Below are positions 4,602 to 6,207 of a DNA stretch of 6,207 nt, piece by piece. Position 1 is the stretch's first letter; each line of letters begins with the position of its first letter. The DNA lies in the NCBI GenBank assembly GCA_009781925.1, contig WQUU01000095.1, positions 1 through 6,207 of the forward strand, given 5' to 3'. This DNA comes from Bacillota bacterium (GTDB lineage: Bacteria > Bacillota > Clostridia > Oscillospirales > Oscillospiraceae). A program made the translations under genes and the position numbers. The notes under the pieces were generated by a model that was given only the letters and a program-made list of their open reading frames with translations, had not been told where the DNA came from and did not search any database.

Positions 4602-6119
4602 TCATTCTTTGACAATCAGGCTCTTTCCCGTCATTTCGGCGGGCTGTTTGAGGCCCATGAGTTCCAGCAGGGTCGGCGCAATGTCCGCGAGCCTGCCGGG
4701 GCGGAGTTTGACGTCCGCGCCGCAGACGACAAAGGGCACGGGGTTTGTGGTGTGCGCCGTATGGGGGCCGCCGTCGTCCGCGATCATCTGGTCGGCGTTG
4801 CCGTGGTCGGCGGTGACCAGCGCCACGCCCCCGGCGTCCCTGCAGGCCCGCACAACGCGGCCCACGCACTCGTCCACAACCTCCACCGCCTCCACGGCGG
4901 CCCGCTCGACCCCCGTATGGCCCACCATATCGCAGTTGGCCAGGTTCATGATGACGACGCCGTACTTCCCCTCCTCCAGGAGGGCCACAACCTTGTCCGT
5001 CACCTGCCTCGCGCTCATCTCCGGAATCAGATCATAGGTCGGAAATTCCTTGGGGCTCGGCACCAGCACCCGATCCTCCCCGGCGTAGACTCTCTCCACA
5101 CCGCCGTTGAAGAAGAAGGTGACATGGGCGTATTTCTCCGTCTCCGCGATGCGCAGCTGCTTTAAGCCCAGGGCGCTGACGTATTCGCCGAAGGTGTTAT
5201 CCAGCTCCTCCGGCGGATAGAGAACGGGCAGGGGGAGTTTTTCGTCATACTGGGCCATGCAGACGTAGCGCAGTTTCAGCGGCACGGTGTCCATCGCGGC
5301 GTCGGGCGGGAGGTTTCCCGTCAGCGCCCAGGTGATCTCCCGGGCCCGGTCGGAGCGGAAATTCACGAAAATCACCGTGTCCCCGTCCTTGACCGTGCCC
5401 TCCGGGTCGCAGACGACCGGCAGCACAAACTCGTCCGTCACACCGGCGTCGTAGCTCTTTTGGACGGCGTCCACCGGGTCGGAATTCTGCGCGCCGAGGC
5501 CGCGCACCAAGGCGTCATAGCCCTTTTGGAGCCGCTCCCAGCGCTTGTCCCGATCCATGGCGTAGAAGCGCCCCTGAACCGTGGCGATTTTGCCCGCGCC
5601 GCGTCTTTGGCACGCGGCCACGCAGTCCTCCACAAAACCTTTGCCGGTCTTCGGGCCGACATCGCGGCCGTCCAGAAAGGCGTGAATATAAATCTTTTGA
5701 ATGCCCGCGTCCCGGGCGGCCTCTACCAGCGCATAAAAATGGTTCTGATGGCTGTGAACGCCGCCGGGGGACAGTAGTCCCATCAGGTGCAGGGCCCCGC
5801 CGTCGTTTTTGCAGGCGCTCAAGGTCTCGATCAGCAGCGGATTTTTGAAAAAGCTGCCGTCCTCGATGGCGTTGTTGATTTTGGGCAGATCCTGAAACAC
5901 CACGCGGCCCGCGCCGATGTTGGTGTGCCCCACCTCGGAATTGCCGATCTGTCCCTCCGGCAGACCCACATCCAGGCCCGAGGCCTGGAGCTCCGTGTGG
6001 GGACAGTTCGCGAACAGTTTGTCCAGCTCCGGCGTGTCGGCGACCCAGATGGCGTTGCCGCCGTCGTGCCGGCCGAGGCCGAAACCGTCCATGATGAGAA
6101 GGACATAGGGAGAACTCAT
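4602..6119 (-). CDS. gpmI: 2,3-bisphosphoglycerate-independent phosphoglycerate mutase
   Basis: This enzyme interconverts 3- and 2-phosphoglycerate through a phosphoserine intermediate and belongs to the Mn2+-dependent alkaline phosphatase superfamily. The 505-residue length is usual for bacterial iPGM. Visible landmarks are metal ligand D11 in LIMDGFG, nucleophile S61 in GNSEVGH (59-65), GVHSH (120-124), substrate-binding GRFYAMDRDKRW (183-194) and FRSDRARE (254-261). The second half of the phosphatase site follows: D397 and H401 in NCDMVGHTG, D438 and H439 in TADHGNAD, and H456 before TNPVPF. No key residue is missing. The ATG lies two bases after the tpiA stop, and GAGG within the end of tpiA lies five bases before it, so the two genes are almost certainly co-transcribed and possibly translationally coupled. 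Downstream, eno takes the next glycolytic step. Confidence 0.98.
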   Translation of the reverse strand: MSSPYVLLIMDGFGLGRHDGGNAIWVADTPELDKLFANCPHTELQASGLDVGLPEGQIGNSEVGHTNIGAGRVVFQDLPKINNAIEDGSFFKNPLLIETLSACKNDGGALHLMGLLSPGGVHSHQNHFYALVEAARDAGIQKIYIHAFLDGRDVGPKTGKGFVEDCVAACQRRGAGKIATVQGRFYAMDRDKRWERLQKGYDALVRGLGAQNSDPVDAVQKSYDAGVTDEFVLPVVCDPEGTVKDGDTVIFVNFRSDRAREITWALTGNLPPDAAMDTVPLKLRYVCMAQYDEKLPLPVLYPPEELDNTFGEYVSALGLKQLRIAETEKYAHVTFFFNGGVERVYAGEDRVLVPSPKEFPTYDLIPEMSARQVTDKVVALLEEGKYGVVIMNLANCDMVGHTGVERAAVEAVEVVDECVGRVVRACRDAGGVALVTADHGNADQMIADDGGPHTAHTTNPVPFVVCGADVKLRPGRLADIAPTLLELMGLKQPAEMTGKSLIVKE

Positions 6120-6121
6120 AG

Positions 6122-6207
6122 CTACCTCATTTCCTCCGGCAGTTCCTCGGCGGCGGTCAGGACGATGCGCGCAAAGTCGGCGGTTTTCAGAGAGGCCCCG
6201 CCGATGA
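6122..6207 (-). CDS. tpiA: Triosephosphate isomerase, C-terminal 27 residues (cut by window edge)
   Basis: Only the last 27 codons and the TAG stop (6124-6122) are inside the window. The visible peptide begins IGGASLKTADFARIV and ends EELPEEMR. The GGASLK stretch matches the phosphate-binding loop near the C-terminus of TIM barrels of triosephosphate isomerase, and F-A-x-I-V is the usual final helix. The enzyme interconverts dihydroxyacetone phosphate and glyceraldehyde 3-phosphate. The order tpiA-gpmI-eno on one strand is a classic Firmicute glycolytic cluster, which supports the call despite the short piece. The truncation is caused by the window boundary, not by mutation. Confidence 0.9.
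   Translation of the reverse strand, partial: IGGASLKTADFARIVLTAAEELPEEMR

Overview
The window reads as chromosomal DNA of a GC-rich Firmicute, most likely a gut Clostridia/Oscillospiraceae-type bacterium. This is inferred from the glycolytic gene order, the GC-rich codon use, AGGAGG-type ribosome binding sites, and GTAGGG-tagged intergenic palindromes, which I associate with that group from memory. No tRNA, rRNA, CRISPR or transposase gene was seen.

All long genes lie on the minus strand, so they are transcribed from right to left. From 6207 downwards: the last 27 codons of triosephosphate isomerase (tpiA), then 2 bases later cofactor-independent phosphoglycerate mutase (gpmI), a 106-base spacer with a 21-bp perfect inverted repeat, and enolase (eno). 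These are lower-glycolysis enzymes in an operon-like run. A spacer of about 190 bases with two palindromes follows. After it come two tandem CNNM/CorC-family membrane proteins (DUF21 + CBS pair + CorC_HlyC) that overlap by 4 bases and are probably translationally coupled.

Bases 1-449 contain no long gene but are dense in signals. A near-consensus minus-strand promoter (374-402) faces a plausible plus-strand promoter (109-137). The predicted start sites of the two sit on the two arms of a long inverted repeat (146-170 / 339-366). That repeat encloses a well-initiated 41-codon minus-strand ORF for a cationic peptide with a beta-hairpin pattern. A hairpin plus T-tract lies inside this ORF. A second terminator (5-43) lies downstream on the minus strand, and a strong plus-strand terminator (425-460) overlaps the end of the corC-like gene. 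The layout resembles a small-peptide mRNA with a convergent antisense RNA, as in type I toxin-antitoxin loci, or a structured RNA closed by its own ends. I did not recognise the peptide, and its function is open. This is the most interesting part of the window.
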